Below, piece by piece: positions 52,852 to 62,833 of a stretch of DNA of 64,000 nt (position 1 is the first letter of the stretch; each line of letters begins with the position of its first letter). A program made the position numbers and the translations under genes. Under the pieces are notes generated by a model that worked only from the letters and a program-made list of their open reading frames with translations, was not told the origin of the DNA and did not search any database. The DNA comes from [Phialemoniopsis] sp. UDSM-2020 (taxonomy: Eukaryota > Ascomycota > Sordariomycetes > Thyridiales > Thyridiaceae), in the NCBI GenBank assembly GCA_018873225.1, contig JAEILZ010000002.1:3720001-3784000 (forward strand), in the 5' to 3' direction.

Positions 52852-54243
52852 TGCTTCGAGATCTACAAGAGCAGATCTTTGCAGTGCGTGATAAGGGACA
52901 ACACCAGATAAGGTCAGCAGCGGAGACTATTCCGGGCTCCAATCTGCGTGTGTATCGAGAACCGACGGCGAGGTGCATACACGCAAAGTTATGTATGCTT
53001 TGGACATGCTCTGGGGAAGAAGCGGGGAGATCAGGGGCTTCTCCTGGCTGTGGGGTCTCGAAAGACGTCTTGCAGGCAGACTGAGCACGTCAAGAACTCT
53101 GTGAATCATGTGCTGGCCTCGAATCAAACACTAGACATGTTCTTGGTGAGGTTCTGGTCCGTAACGACGTACTTTTTGCTTTGTTTGGCTTCATCTCTCG
53201 GACCATCGTAGCGACATCCTAACCTTTCTTGGTGTCATTGTTCGGCGCCAAGACACGATCGGCGAAGAATTTTACCTTCCTGGTGTGTTTTAGTGTCAGA
53301 ACTCACACCACGAAAGTCGCTTCGTCGTCGGATGTCGCTTAATCGGATGTCGCCGCCCCTGGAAATACCAACGACAGTCTTACTTCCCAGCCCATTGGCA
53401 GTGATGTCAGATTACTTGCTGTCGTATGTCGCGTAGCTTGATGGAATGATGGAAAATCACCCACTCGTTACGAGCTTCCGCGAAGATGAACATCACTTGC
53501 GACAGCGGCATTCATTTGCACAAGGCCACTAAAGTCAGCCACTCACCTCATTCTCGAACGTTGATGGTTTAAACAGTCTAGGTCTCCCAACGAGCCGTAT
53601 GTGACAGTAGAAAGCAAGAGCGTCAAGGAGAGTCTTCAAGCTGGCTCTCATAACCCGACTCTGGTCTTCTGCGTCAATCTACTTCCCATGACTTTGACTG
53701 AGTGGCCTGATGAGACGACGAAGTTCTTCGTAACGGCCAATTAGTCTTCTTGGTTGTAAACTGAGTAATCATAGTTCGTATAAGCTTCAGCCTCTCGCAA
53801 GAGCCATGGAATTGCAACACAACACAATCATCCCACTATATATCCATGCAGCATACCGAGCACGATACCCATGTTCCGAAGACACTTCGACAATTCTCCA
53901 GTACTGCTCAAGGTCACGCATATAACCTCCACTACCCCGGTTCTAGAGAAGACCTTGAGAACGATTAAATTCTACCGGCCGGGCTGTTTGCCCAACTTCC
54001 CGGCTTAAAATGCCCGATGGGACTATGGCCTGGTAAACGCATAGTACGTCCTCTTGAGTCTTGATAAGAGAAGTTTCATATATCGTGATGTTGAAGATCA
54101 AAATTTGAATCAGTGTTAGCCTATGAGAGAGAGAGACAATTATATCTCGCAATGTTGCAATGATGATCTAGTGCCAAGTTTATGATTTTTAAGACATTGT
54201 ATGAAACTATCGACTTGTGAAGGTGTGGAATTATGTTATTTAG
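52852..54243. other. Intergenic gene-poor stretch
   Basis: It lies upstream of the double-cluster regulator and downstream of the CE1 gene. No supported ORF. A segment near 53865-53915 resembles one in the 43-48 kb gap. Confidence 0.5.
53860..53920. repeat. Diverged copy B of a dispersed repeat
   Basis: The core ATGTTCCGAAGACAC and the following CCAGTACT match copy A near 47340-47440 with mainly transition differences. The extent is uncertain. Confidence 0.3.
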
Positions 54244-55215
54244 CTAATACCGAGACCGGCGACATTTGTTATTCGGCCCTCCCTGACCCCATTTAAAACA
54301 GTCATCTCCAGTGCATGCCAGGTCGAAAAAGTCCATGACGGTGTTTTCCTGTACCTGGATGTTGTGTGACACGCCGGAAGCACTGTATGCTTCGAACCAG
54401 TCGTCCTGTCCGTACACCGATCTCGTCCAGCCTTTGACGGGGGTGTTCTCCGTGACCGAGTTGGCAGTACTGCTCAAGCCCAGCACAGCGGTCCACTCCT
54501 TCACAGCCTCGCGGTAGTTGTTATAATTCAAGACCTCATCCGCGGTCCCGTGGAAGATCTGCAACTTCGGCCTCCAACCGGTATAACCCGGATAGGCAGC
54601 CTCAACTATGGCCTTCCATTCTTCCGCAGTATGCGACACCTTTCCGGTGGCACACGCATCGTTCCAATACCCGTAAACTCCAGTGTTATTCCCCGGCGCA
54701 GCAAAGCAGCCGAACGGCACGCCCGCAAACGCTGAACCCGCGGCAAACATGTCGGGGTATGAGCCGACGAGGACGTTAGTCATCATAGCGCCTGAAGACA
54801 CACCCGTCGCGAAGACACGGCTTTTGTCGCCGCCGTACTTCTCCAGCGTCCAGCGCACCATGCTGGCGATCCCGAGGCTGTCGCCGCCGCCGTTGTGCGT
54901 TAGCGTTTCGCGCGATGACACGTCCCAGCACTTGTCTGCGGTGTTGGGCGAGTCCGGGTATATGACTATGAAGCCGTGCTTATCGGCGAGGGTCGCGAAC
55001 TGAGATCCGCGGAAGGCGGCGTTCGCATCGCCGTGGCACCAGTGCGGGTCAACCAGGATCGGCGGATGTGTTGCCAGCTTGTCTGGGACGTAGATGTAGA
55101 AGCCAACCTTTGTCGGATTGTCGCCAAAGGGCTCGGTGATCTTGCGCAGCGATGCGCCTTGCGCGACTGTTACGAGCAACGCGAGGCAGCTCAGGATCTT
55201 GTGGAGGGGAGCCAT
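54244..55215 (-). CDS. Secreted CE1-family esterase (acetylxylan/feruloyl esterase type)
   Basis: A single exon of 323 residues using MAPLHKILSCLALLVTVAQG (signal peptide); an ATG six codons upstream would spoil the signal start. The alpha/beta-hydrolase core reads GFYIYVPDKL, LVDPHWCHGDANAAFRG (oxyanion region), GFIVIYPDSPNTADKCWDVSS and the nucleophile elbow GVSSGAMMTNVL. Asp lies in HGTADEVLNY and His in SGVSHNIQ, the CE1 catalytic set. CE1 enzymes remove acetyl or feruloyl groups from plant xylan outside the cell. A tail of about 25 residues after MDFFDL carries three more Cys and ends CRRSRY. There is no CBM1, although a truncated linker or CBM relic is possible. A TATAAAG element lies 120 nt upstream on the minus strand (55338-55344). 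Confidence 0.88.
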   Translation of the reverse strand: MAPLHKILSCLALLVTVAQGASLRKITEPFGDNPTKVGFYIYVPDKLATHPPILVDPHWCHGDANAAFRGSQFATLADKHGFIVIYPDSPNTADKCWDVSSRETLTHNGGGDSLGIASMVRWTLEKYGGDKSRVFATGVSSGAMMTNVLVGSYPDMFAAGSAFAGVPFGCFAAPGNNTGVYGYWNDACATGKVSHTAEEWKAIVEAAYPGYTGWRPKLQIFHGTADEVLNYNNYREAVKEWTAVLGLSSTANSVTENTPVKGWTRSVYGQDDWFEAYSASGVSHNIQVQENTVMDFFDLACTGDDCFKWGQGGPNNKCRRSRY

Positions 55216-55547
55216 TTTTGGACACTTCGACAACCGACCTGTGTGCTTTCAAGAGCTTCAGATCACAAAGGCTCGATTACGAGATATCGATGATCATGCG
55301 TATGTGTTCTTCATTCATTATGAGAAGTGAACGAGGTCTTTATATGTAGAGCTGGTCTAATTGTCCGGAAGGGCGGAGCTACGGCCTCCGTACGATACAT
55401 GTGGTTAACTTGTCTTTATCCGTTCGCTGTCAACACACGGGTGTACGCCCCATCACATTGTAATCAAGTAATGGATTATAAACACGACAGGAACTACTAC
55501 AATCAATAATTCCAATAGTGTACTTGTCTCCAACACAATCAGGCACC
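55216..55547. promoter_or_regulatory. Promoter of the CE1 esterase
   Basis: It contains the minus-strand TATAAAG at 55338-55344, 120 nt before the CE1 ATG. The rest is the 3' region of the TRI12-type transporter. No other feature seen. Confidence 0.45.
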
Positions 55548-57633
55548 TCAGTGAGCGTGGTAGTCAACAATCTTTCCGCCCTCCTTCTCGTTCTCGAGCC
55601 TGGCAGCAGTAGAAGAAGACCTGGACTTCTCATCCACACCCTTGGTGCTGAAAGCCGCAGCGATGGCGAGGGCTCCAAAAGCAATGGCAACGAGATAGAC
55701 AAGCTTGTACCCCTGCGTGTTGGCCTGTCTCACTGCCTCCTGCACAGCGGAGATAGTCGCCTTGGAGATGTCGGGGATTTTCGCGTACGCCGCAGGGGTG
55801 TTGGTCTTGGCGGCGGTGACGAGAGCCGGGAGCGAGCCGTTGAAGCCCGTCGCCTGAGCTGCATCCTCTACCTGGCCGGGGAGAATGGAAGCAAAGCGGG
55901 TGGTCTGGATCGACGTGTAGATAGCGGTCGCGATGGCTCCGCCAATGAGACGGAATGTGCTGATCAGGCCTACTGCGACACCAATGTCGGTCTGGTCATC
56001 AAGGTGCAGACTGACCATGCCAAAGGAGAGAGGCGAAGGCGGCAGGTTCACGGTCGCGACAAGGATGACGGTGGCAATAGCCTGTGCCTTGTCCTGGGTT
56101 CCAACGGAGGCAAGCGAGCCGATCAGGGCCGTCTGGATGACCATCATGGCGATGAGTTGCCAGCGCTCGTGCTTGATCCAGGGCATCACGCCGACGCAGT
56201 ACCAACCGGCGATGATGGTACCGAACGAGATCATGTTGGCGTAGACACCGCGGATGATTGGCTGATCAGCGGGCACCCAGAGGAGTCCGGACTGGCGAGG
56301 CCAGATGCTAAAACGGGTCGCGTGAGGTCAGCAAGGCGGAGACAGGGATGGGCTGGTTGTTTGGAGACACTTGACTTACACGTTCATACTGTAGTACAGC
56401 ATACCAGCCACAAAACAGACGACGAGGAAACTCGTGAACCTATTCCAATTGTCAGACAGCGAACACGAGGGAAAGACAAACCAGATAAACTTACTTGCGC
56501 CACTGCACAAACAGGTGAGGAGGCAGGATGGGGCATGGAAGAGGAGCATACGCCTCCCAGAAGCCCAGAGCAACAAAGCAGACAAAGCCGACAACGATGG
56601 GAGCAATGACCTGAGCGCTCGCCCAGGGATACTGGCCACCGCCCCAATTCAGAGCGAGGAGGATCAGCAGGCAGCCTGCGGTGAAGAGCAAAAGGCCGAC
56701 ATAGTCGATCTCCTTGATCATCTGCATCTTGGACTTGCGGTCGGCCTGATGCTTGGTCTCAAAGGTGGGCGGGTGGTAGAAGAAGTACAGCATGACGGCC
56801 GTGACGACCTCCCAGGCGAAGCACCACCAGTAGCAGGTGCGCCATCCGGGCTTGGTGTAGGTGATGAAGACATAACCAAGAATAGGGGAGACAGAGCTGA
56901 AGTGGTTGGCAAGGATCATGACACCTAGAGCACTCCTAGTCAGTCACTTGGACAGAGCTTGTCTATACCGGGATGCGAAGGCTTACCGAGTGTCTTGAAG
57001 CGGTCCTTGTTCGGAACCAGCTCTTGCGCGCAAGCAAAGCACATCTCTTGGAAGCCACCTCCGACTCCAAAGATGATACCGCTGGCAATCATCTGGTTGA
57101 TACTCTGGCCTGTGGCACCCACCAATGCGCCGATCGCAGCGGAGATGGCACCGAAGAGAAGGAACCATCTTCGACCGGCGATGTCGGAAAGACGGCCGCC
57201 AATGGTCACGATGACAGCGGCACCCAGGTTCCAGCTGTGCGGCCAAGAATCAGCAATCTGACTCTCCAATGTATAGCAAGGCGCTGTTGAGGGATTTGAA
57301 CTCACGTAATAGCAATCCACGGGTATCGCGTGTCGGGTCCAAGGTCGGCATTGATGTAGGTCAAAACGGCGGCTGGCATGATGAGAGTGAAGAGGTAACT
57401 CTCATACATGAGGATCAAAGACTGTATAGACGCGCATTGTCAGCTCAAGCCTCAAACAACGGCCTGCACAACACGGCATGAGAGGGCAGTCATACCAGGA
57501 CAGCAAGTTTTGTTTTGAGGGTGATCTTGCCCTCTTCCTCGGCGGGTAAGCCGGTCTCGAGTTGAGACCCAGCATCATCATGCTTCTCAACATGATCATG
57601 GAAGTCCTCCGGCTTCTCCGAGACGGCGGCCAT
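55548..57633 (-). CDS. TRI12-type MFS transporter (siderophore/toxin-efflux family)
   Basis: Start MAAVSEKPEDFHDH at 57633, stop at 55550-55548. Six exons; introns follow AVL, WIAIT, KTLG, QWRK and MNV, all GT...AG with in-frame joins; roughly 590 residues. Landmarks: ITLKTKLAVLSLILMYESYL, GGRLSDIAGRRWFLLF (MFS loop 2-3), GGGFQEMCFACAQELVPNKDRFK (typical of the family), SPILGYVFITYTKPGWRTCYWW, and FLVVCFVAGMLYYSMNV, plus a PADQPIIRGVYANMISFGT segment. The 14-TM TRI12 family includes trichothecene efflux pumps and siderophore transporters. Substrate here unknown; the gene's position beside CoA-ligase and catabolic enzymes allows an importer or exporter role. It is divergent from the acyl-CoA ligase across 892 nt. 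Confidence 0.87.
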
Positions 57634-58525
57634 GGTTACTGACTGGCTCCAAGGGAATTGACGACGACGACAGAAAATTGTGCGCGCGTTTGTGCAGTAG
57701 ATGAAAAAGGACTACAACAAGAGTCAAGTCGGACGCCGTGTCACAAAATGCAGGAGTGATCGGCAAGACCTGGCACGAATTGGAACAAGGACCTCAAAAC
57801 CTTTTAAGAACCCCTGTCCTTTTCTCCCTCGTGTATGTATAGCCAGCAGATGCAGGGCAACGGGAAGACATTTCGCTTGCCACGCGCAGGGCTCAGTGGT
57901 GTGGCCCGGAATCTGTTTCCCAAAGCTGGGGAACGGACTAGACGAGCTAGACAGTGCTAGACCATGCCCCAGGCCTGTCCCCCAGACCAATGCGGGATAG
58001 TCATGGCGGAGTAGGCCAGAAGCTTCGCCTTTACTGGGTGTGGTGACCAGCTAAGAACTAATGATTCAGAAGCAAAAGATTGACCCAATATCCACTCCAG
58101 GCGGATTTCCCAGCTGGGGGATCACAAATCAAATCAAATGCGCCCACTGGCTCGATGGGGTTTCACCCAATGGAGATAAGTCCAAGACAATTCCATCCAT
58201 GGTGCCTGGTTCGCTTTTTCTCGCTGCTACTGGATGCTTTACTCCGCACGCTTGTCCCGGGCAAGCCTGTCATCTGCGGGGTTTTGCCATGGGTGTGATT
58301 GATGCGGGAACCGAGATCCCCTGTCGGTGCAGCTTTGTTTCCTTACGGACTTAAGCTACATGACTAAATTGACACCCACCGCCATAACCACTACAGAGTA
58401 GACGGGTCCGTAGCATTGAAATTTAGTGGTGTGGAAGACAACACTTATCGATTTCCAGTGTGTGTGAGCATCTCACGAATTCAAGCTTGCCATTGAGGCC
58501 ACAAGAGATTGCTTACCGCTCGAAA
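57634..58525. promoter_or_regulatory. Divergent promoter, TRI12 transporter / acyl-CoA ligase
   Basis: 892 nt between the two starts. No TATA or recognisable operator was found by eye. Short ORFs in it are not supported. Confidence 0.45.
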
Positions 58526-60316
58526 ATGATCTATACCTCTCCCTTCGGGGAGCTCGATGTCCCCACGAACCAGTCCATATCCCAAATCATCGCCAGGAAC
58601 AACCCCGACGATGTCTCGTCCGACCGAGTGATCGCTAGCGACTTTGACAATCCTGGTCGCTCGCTGACTTATGGCGAGCTTCGCAAGCGAGCCGCTCAGG
58701 GCGCCGCCAGTCTGAAATATGCGTTCGGCATGGGCGAGGGGGACGTGGTGTGCATCTACGGCCAGAACTCAGTCAATTGGCTGCTGCTATGCCACTGCGT
58801 GATGTGGGGTGGAGGTTGCTTCTGGTGGGTTTCATTGCATTGCTCACGTCAAACTGCCCGGTCCTTGTGCTGATGATGATGTTCTGATCAGCGCGATCAA
58901 CCCAATGGCGACGCCGTACGAGCTGCAGCACTACTTTGAGATTGCGAAGCCCACCATAATCGCTGTCGATGGGGGCATGGTGAAGCGCGTTGAGCAGGCG
59001 CTGAAGGCGGTCAAGCTGGCTCGAACTCCGCGCGTCGTTGCCATCGAGGACTCGGAGCATCAGAACCACACGAATCTGCCAAAAGTAAGCTCATGTCGGG
59101 CGTCCCTATGCCAATCCACTGTACTAAACGGATCGAATAGTTCCCCAAGGACTTCATCAGGTTTCAAGCCCGATCAGTTGCACCATATGACCTGTCCAAG
59201 CGAGACAACCGCAAGGTCCCAGTCGGCATGTGCTTCAGCTCTGGCACATCCGGCAAGCCCAAAGCAGTGGTGCTGTCGCACTATAACCTGATCGCATATA
59301 TGATGTCCGTGAGGATAACGAATCCGTTCATCCATAGCGCGCATATGCGCGAGGTGTTCTTCCCGCCGTTCGCCCACATCTATGGTCTCGTCTCGGCTGT
59401 CCTGTTGTCGTCCTATGTCGGCTGCTACATCGTCGCCATGAAGAACTTCGATTTCATGGCTTATTTGAAGAGGTGTGAGGAGATTCGAGGCACGATATTG
59501 AGGCTAGTACCGGCGCTCGCTGTGAGGATGACCAAGGATCCGGCCGTGCGAAAGCTGAACCTGAAGAGTGTCCACACCATTGCCGTCTCCGGGGCGTCGC
59601 TGTCCACGGAAACGGTCAATGACCTGCAAAAGATTCTTGACCCGTCAGCGTCGGTCCTCAATGGCTACGGCATGACTGAGGTGAGCATTTCAATGCTGAG
59701 GGAGACGCAGAGTCATCGAGCCGGCAGCCTGGGCAAGCCAGTTTGCGGCGTCTCCATCCGTGTTGTTGACGACGACTTCAATGACGTTCCAGAGGGACAA
59801 GATGGCGAATGCGTAGTCAAGGGGCCGACTGTGTTCCTCGAGTACAAGGGAAACCCGGAAGAGACGGCAAATACGTTCAAGGACGGGTGGCTGTGCACTG
59901 GAGACATCGTCAAAGTGGACGAAGACGGGTATTTCTGGATGACGGGACGAAAGAAGGAGCTCATCAAGTACAAGGGAAATCAAGTCCCGCCGGCGGAGCT
60001 GGAGTCTGTGCTGTTATCACATCCGCACGTTGACGAAGCTGGCGTTGTTGGTATTTACGACGAGAAGCAGGAGACCGAGCTACCCCTGGGCGCGGTTGTT
60101 CTAGCCGCTGGTGTCAAAGAGGAACACATCCACACCACACTGGTTGATATCAAGCGCCACGTCGACGAGCGAGTTGCTTCATACAAGCGCTTGAGAGGCG
60201 GCTTGTTCCATCTTCCAGCACTTCCTAAGGGGTCTACAGGGAAACTGGTCAGGCGAGAAATCCCGGCGAAGTTGGCTGAGCATGCGAAGAAGCAAACATC
60301 GCAGCCCAAGTTATAG
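58526..60316 (+). CDS. AMP-dependent acyl-CoA ligase, 4-coumarate-CoA ligase-like
   Basis: Exons 58526-58824, 58892-59084 and 59141-60316; 555 residues. Start MIYTSPFGELDVP. The ATP/AMP-binding P-loop reads CFSSGTSGKPKAVVLSH. NGYGMTE (adenylate contact), GWLCTGDIVKVDEDGYFWMTGRKKELIKYKG (hinge, A8) and LPKGSTGKLVRRE (catalytic Lys, A10) complete the ANL-superfamily set. The enzyme activates a carboxylic acid (aryl, branched or medium chain) to its CoA thioester. The C-terminus ends QPKL; PKL is a weak variant of the PTS1 tripeptide, so peroxisomal location is possible. The first intron has a GTGGGT donor and restores GGGCFCAINPMATPYEL. It starts the plus-strand side of the 58-64 kb catabolic set. 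Confidence 0.9.
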
Positions 60317-60569
60317 ATAGCTAGATGTATACCATTCTTCAACATAACCGTTTCAATGTGACGATGTTGTCTGGGTCAAAATTGTCAGTATGCTGTGCCT
60401 AGCATCGGACGCCCGCCGGCTAACCGGACCCGGAGGTGGAGAAAGCTCGCGTCGAAGCTAATCCAAGAATACCCGTCATCGGACTATCGAGAATGCCCAT
60501 GTACGCCGCCTGTCTTCCCGACTTCGCGATAGCACTGACGCAGCGTTTCTTTCAGGCACGGCGATCATA

Positions 60570-61419
60570 ATGCAGCACGAGATCAATGAGACCAGGGACA
60601 AGGCGGCTGTCGCGTATATCGAGCGTCTCTTGGCAGACGCACAGGGCACGGATAATGCCGACACGTGGTATTGCATAGCGGTACGTACTGTCAAGAACTC
60701 GAATGATCTAACTATGGCTGATTGTAGCTATAGGCATGCACCTTTGCTGGCTGCAACCAGGGTAAATATGTGGCCGACGTGTATCGCATTGCGATACAGG
60801 CACCTGGATCTGATGCCAAGTACCAGCAGCTTGTATTGAAGAGAATCAAAGGTTGAACGCGCCGGCACTGATATATAACCAAATATCACTAACGAACAAC
60901 TTCATAGAGGCTCTTCTCAAGACTAGCGTCATATATGGCATTCCCAGAGTCATAAATGCCTTCCGGTCACTGATCACGGCCATACCTACGCCGGAGGCCA
61001 ACGAAACATCGTCTATACGCAACCATATCCGCGTGCCGGCGGAGATGGACGAGCGAGGGCTGACATATATGCGCAACATCTTCCGTGCAGACTTGGATCC
61101 CTTCCTTGAGACCATGGACAACTACTGGCCCGATCTCCGCACGTTGATTGTTACTACCATATACGGCTACTACCAGTCTGACCTTAGCATTCTGGGTTCA
61201 ATAACGACAAGCCAGCTCAACATCGCTACACTGATGACTATGGACGTCACCGCCGAAGTAGCGTGGCATATGCGAGGTCTCATCAGGAATGGGGGCACAA
61301 GGGAGCAAATCGACTATGCATTCGACATGGCGACGCGGATATGTGAGATTTGTGACATGCGACTCAAGAACACCATGCCCAAGCCTGAGGACGTCATTAA
61401 CGAGGAAAGACTCTTCTAA
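60570..61419 (+). CDS. Carboxymuconolactone decarboxylase-like (CMD/AhpD-fold) protein
   Basis: Exons 60570-60680, 60734-60851 and 60908-61419; 246 residues. Start MQHEINETRDKAA. The all-helical region reads VYRIAIQAPGSDAKYQQLVLKRIKEALLKTSVIYGIPRVINAF, interrupted by two introns whose removal keeps it continuous. LRTLIVTTIYGYYQSDLSILGS, VTAEVAWHMRGLIRNGG and YAFDMATRICEICDM form the second half, all typical of fungal CMD-fold proteins. A CEIC pair near the C-terminus recalls the CxxC of AhpD, but the context differs from the canonical one. The second intron has a weak donor (GTTGAA) but a CTAACG branch. Known CMD enzymes act on muconolactones or as peroxidases; this member's reaction is unknown. 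Its adjacency to the CoA ligase and SDR supports a role in the same degradation route. Confidence 0.8.
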
Positions 61420-61541
61420 CAGGTCCATTGACAAGAAATATGACATAGCGTTGCATGATATGAAATAGAAAATACTATTTGGTTTCATGATCATTTATTC
61501 ATTCGCTTTTCTATATGGGTTATACTAGTGCTACGAGAAGT

Positions 61542-62379
61542 TTAACAGTTCCAGCCGCCATCAATAGGGATGTTTGTGCCGCTGATGTACGTAGACTCGT
61601 CGCTGAGCAGGTAAGCGATGAGGTGAGCGACCTCGTCGGCAGTGCCGATCCGCTTCAGGGCGGCCTGCTCGTGCTTCTCCTCTCCGACAGGGGTCTCGCC
61701 GACAGCCCGCGCGGTGCGCGACATGGGAGTCTCGATGCGGCCGCTGAGAGAAATAGAATGTCAGCACACATGGCCTCTTAAAAAACATCCAAAGGAGAAG
61801 ATCTTACGGCTGGATGGCGTTAACCCTGACACCTCTGTGCCCAATCTCCTTGGCCGCCGTGCGCGTCAGCCCCGAGACAGCATGCTTGGACGCCGTGTAC
61901 GCGCCGTTCTTGGCCCGGCCCGTAGCACCTGCGATAGACGAGGCATTGACGATGGACCCGCCGTCGGCAATGGCGTTCATCTGCGCCTTGAGGCAGTGCA
62001 TGATGCCCGTGCAGTTGACGCCCATGACAAACTCCCACTCGCCAAAGTCCTGCTCGGCGATCGTCTTGACGCCGATGGACTTGGGGATGACGCCCGCGAG
62101 GTTGGCCGCGCCGTCGAGCCGGCCAAACTTCTTGACCGTCTCCTGCGTCCAGTTCTCGACCTGGTCCCAATTGCGCACGTCGAGGGCGAAGACGGCAACC
62201 TCGGCGCCCGGGCTCGCGGCCTCGATCTCGGCTTTCACCTTGTCGAGCCCTTCCTGCTGCAGGTCGGCGAGGGAGAGCTTGGCGCCGCGCGAGGCGAGGA
62301 ACAAGGCCGTGGCGTGGCCGATGCCCGAGGCGGCGCCGGTCAGGGCAATGACCTTGTTGGCAAAGTTCTGGTTCGACAT
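61542..62379 (-). CDS. Short-chain dehydrogenase (classical SDR)
   Basis: Exon 1 62379-61808, intron 61807-61744 (GTAAGA...CTCAG), exon 2 61743-61542; 257 residues. Start MSNQNFANKVIALTGAASG with the TGxxxGIG loop. An Asp in the SLADLQ segment suggests NAD(H) preference. Further marks are NLAG, the NASSIAG catalytic Ser and YTASK catalytic Tyr/Lys, then VNAIQPGRIETPM and the C-terminal GGWNC end. An upstream in-frame ATG 81 nt away would add a Thr/His-rich unconserved stretch. It is a classical oxidoreductase of 3-oxoacyl or alcohol type; the exact substrate is unknown. It is convergent with the CMD-like gene (61419 / 61542). Its promoter lies between it and the AtuA-like gene. Confidence 0.9.
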
Positions 62380-62833
62380 GGTTTGTGTTGATGTATGTGT
62401 ATGTATTCGAGAGAGGATGGTAGCAAGGAAATCTCGGGGAAATCTGCAGAGCAAGTTCAACGTCTCAAAGCTACGCCAAGTCTAGCACACCTTATGAAAA
62501 CTACGTGGACCTCTTCCCCCTCGTGTGGGAGGTCGGGGCTTTTTGTCCCATGCGGAGAAGGGGGCCGCAGCGACCGCGCGGGGCAAGACGACACATGCTA
62601 GGTCAGTTTGGTAGCGCTGCGGGACGAGAGCGGGTGGCCGAGCCAGCCACGGACGGAGCTCGGTAGGACAGCTTTAGTCACGAAGAAGTACCACCAGTTG
62701 TATGAAGGTAAATTATTCTGTCTATTTTAGTGCGGTAATTGATAGCCGATTTTCGGGCCTGCGGCCCCTAGTTCCTACATACTACGTAGTTTGGCTAGCT
62801 ATTGTGAACGATGGGGAAAACACCGTCATATCG
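62380..62833. other. Intergenic region, SDR promoter and AtuA 3' end
   Basis: It is upstream of the SDR and downstream of the AtuA-like gene, both on the minus strand. Small GTCATATC direct repeats lie at about 62824-62841, just inside the last AtuA codons and beyond. No gene found. Confidence 0.45.

Noticed and set aside
55518..56609. A 363-codon plus-strand ORF opposite the TRI12 transporter
   Set aside because: Asp/Gly/Arg-rich shadow of a well-supported minus-strand gene and across its introns.
61642..62485. Two long plus-strand ORFs opposite the SDR gene
   Set aside because: Antisense shadows of a GC-rich SDR exon without conserved features.
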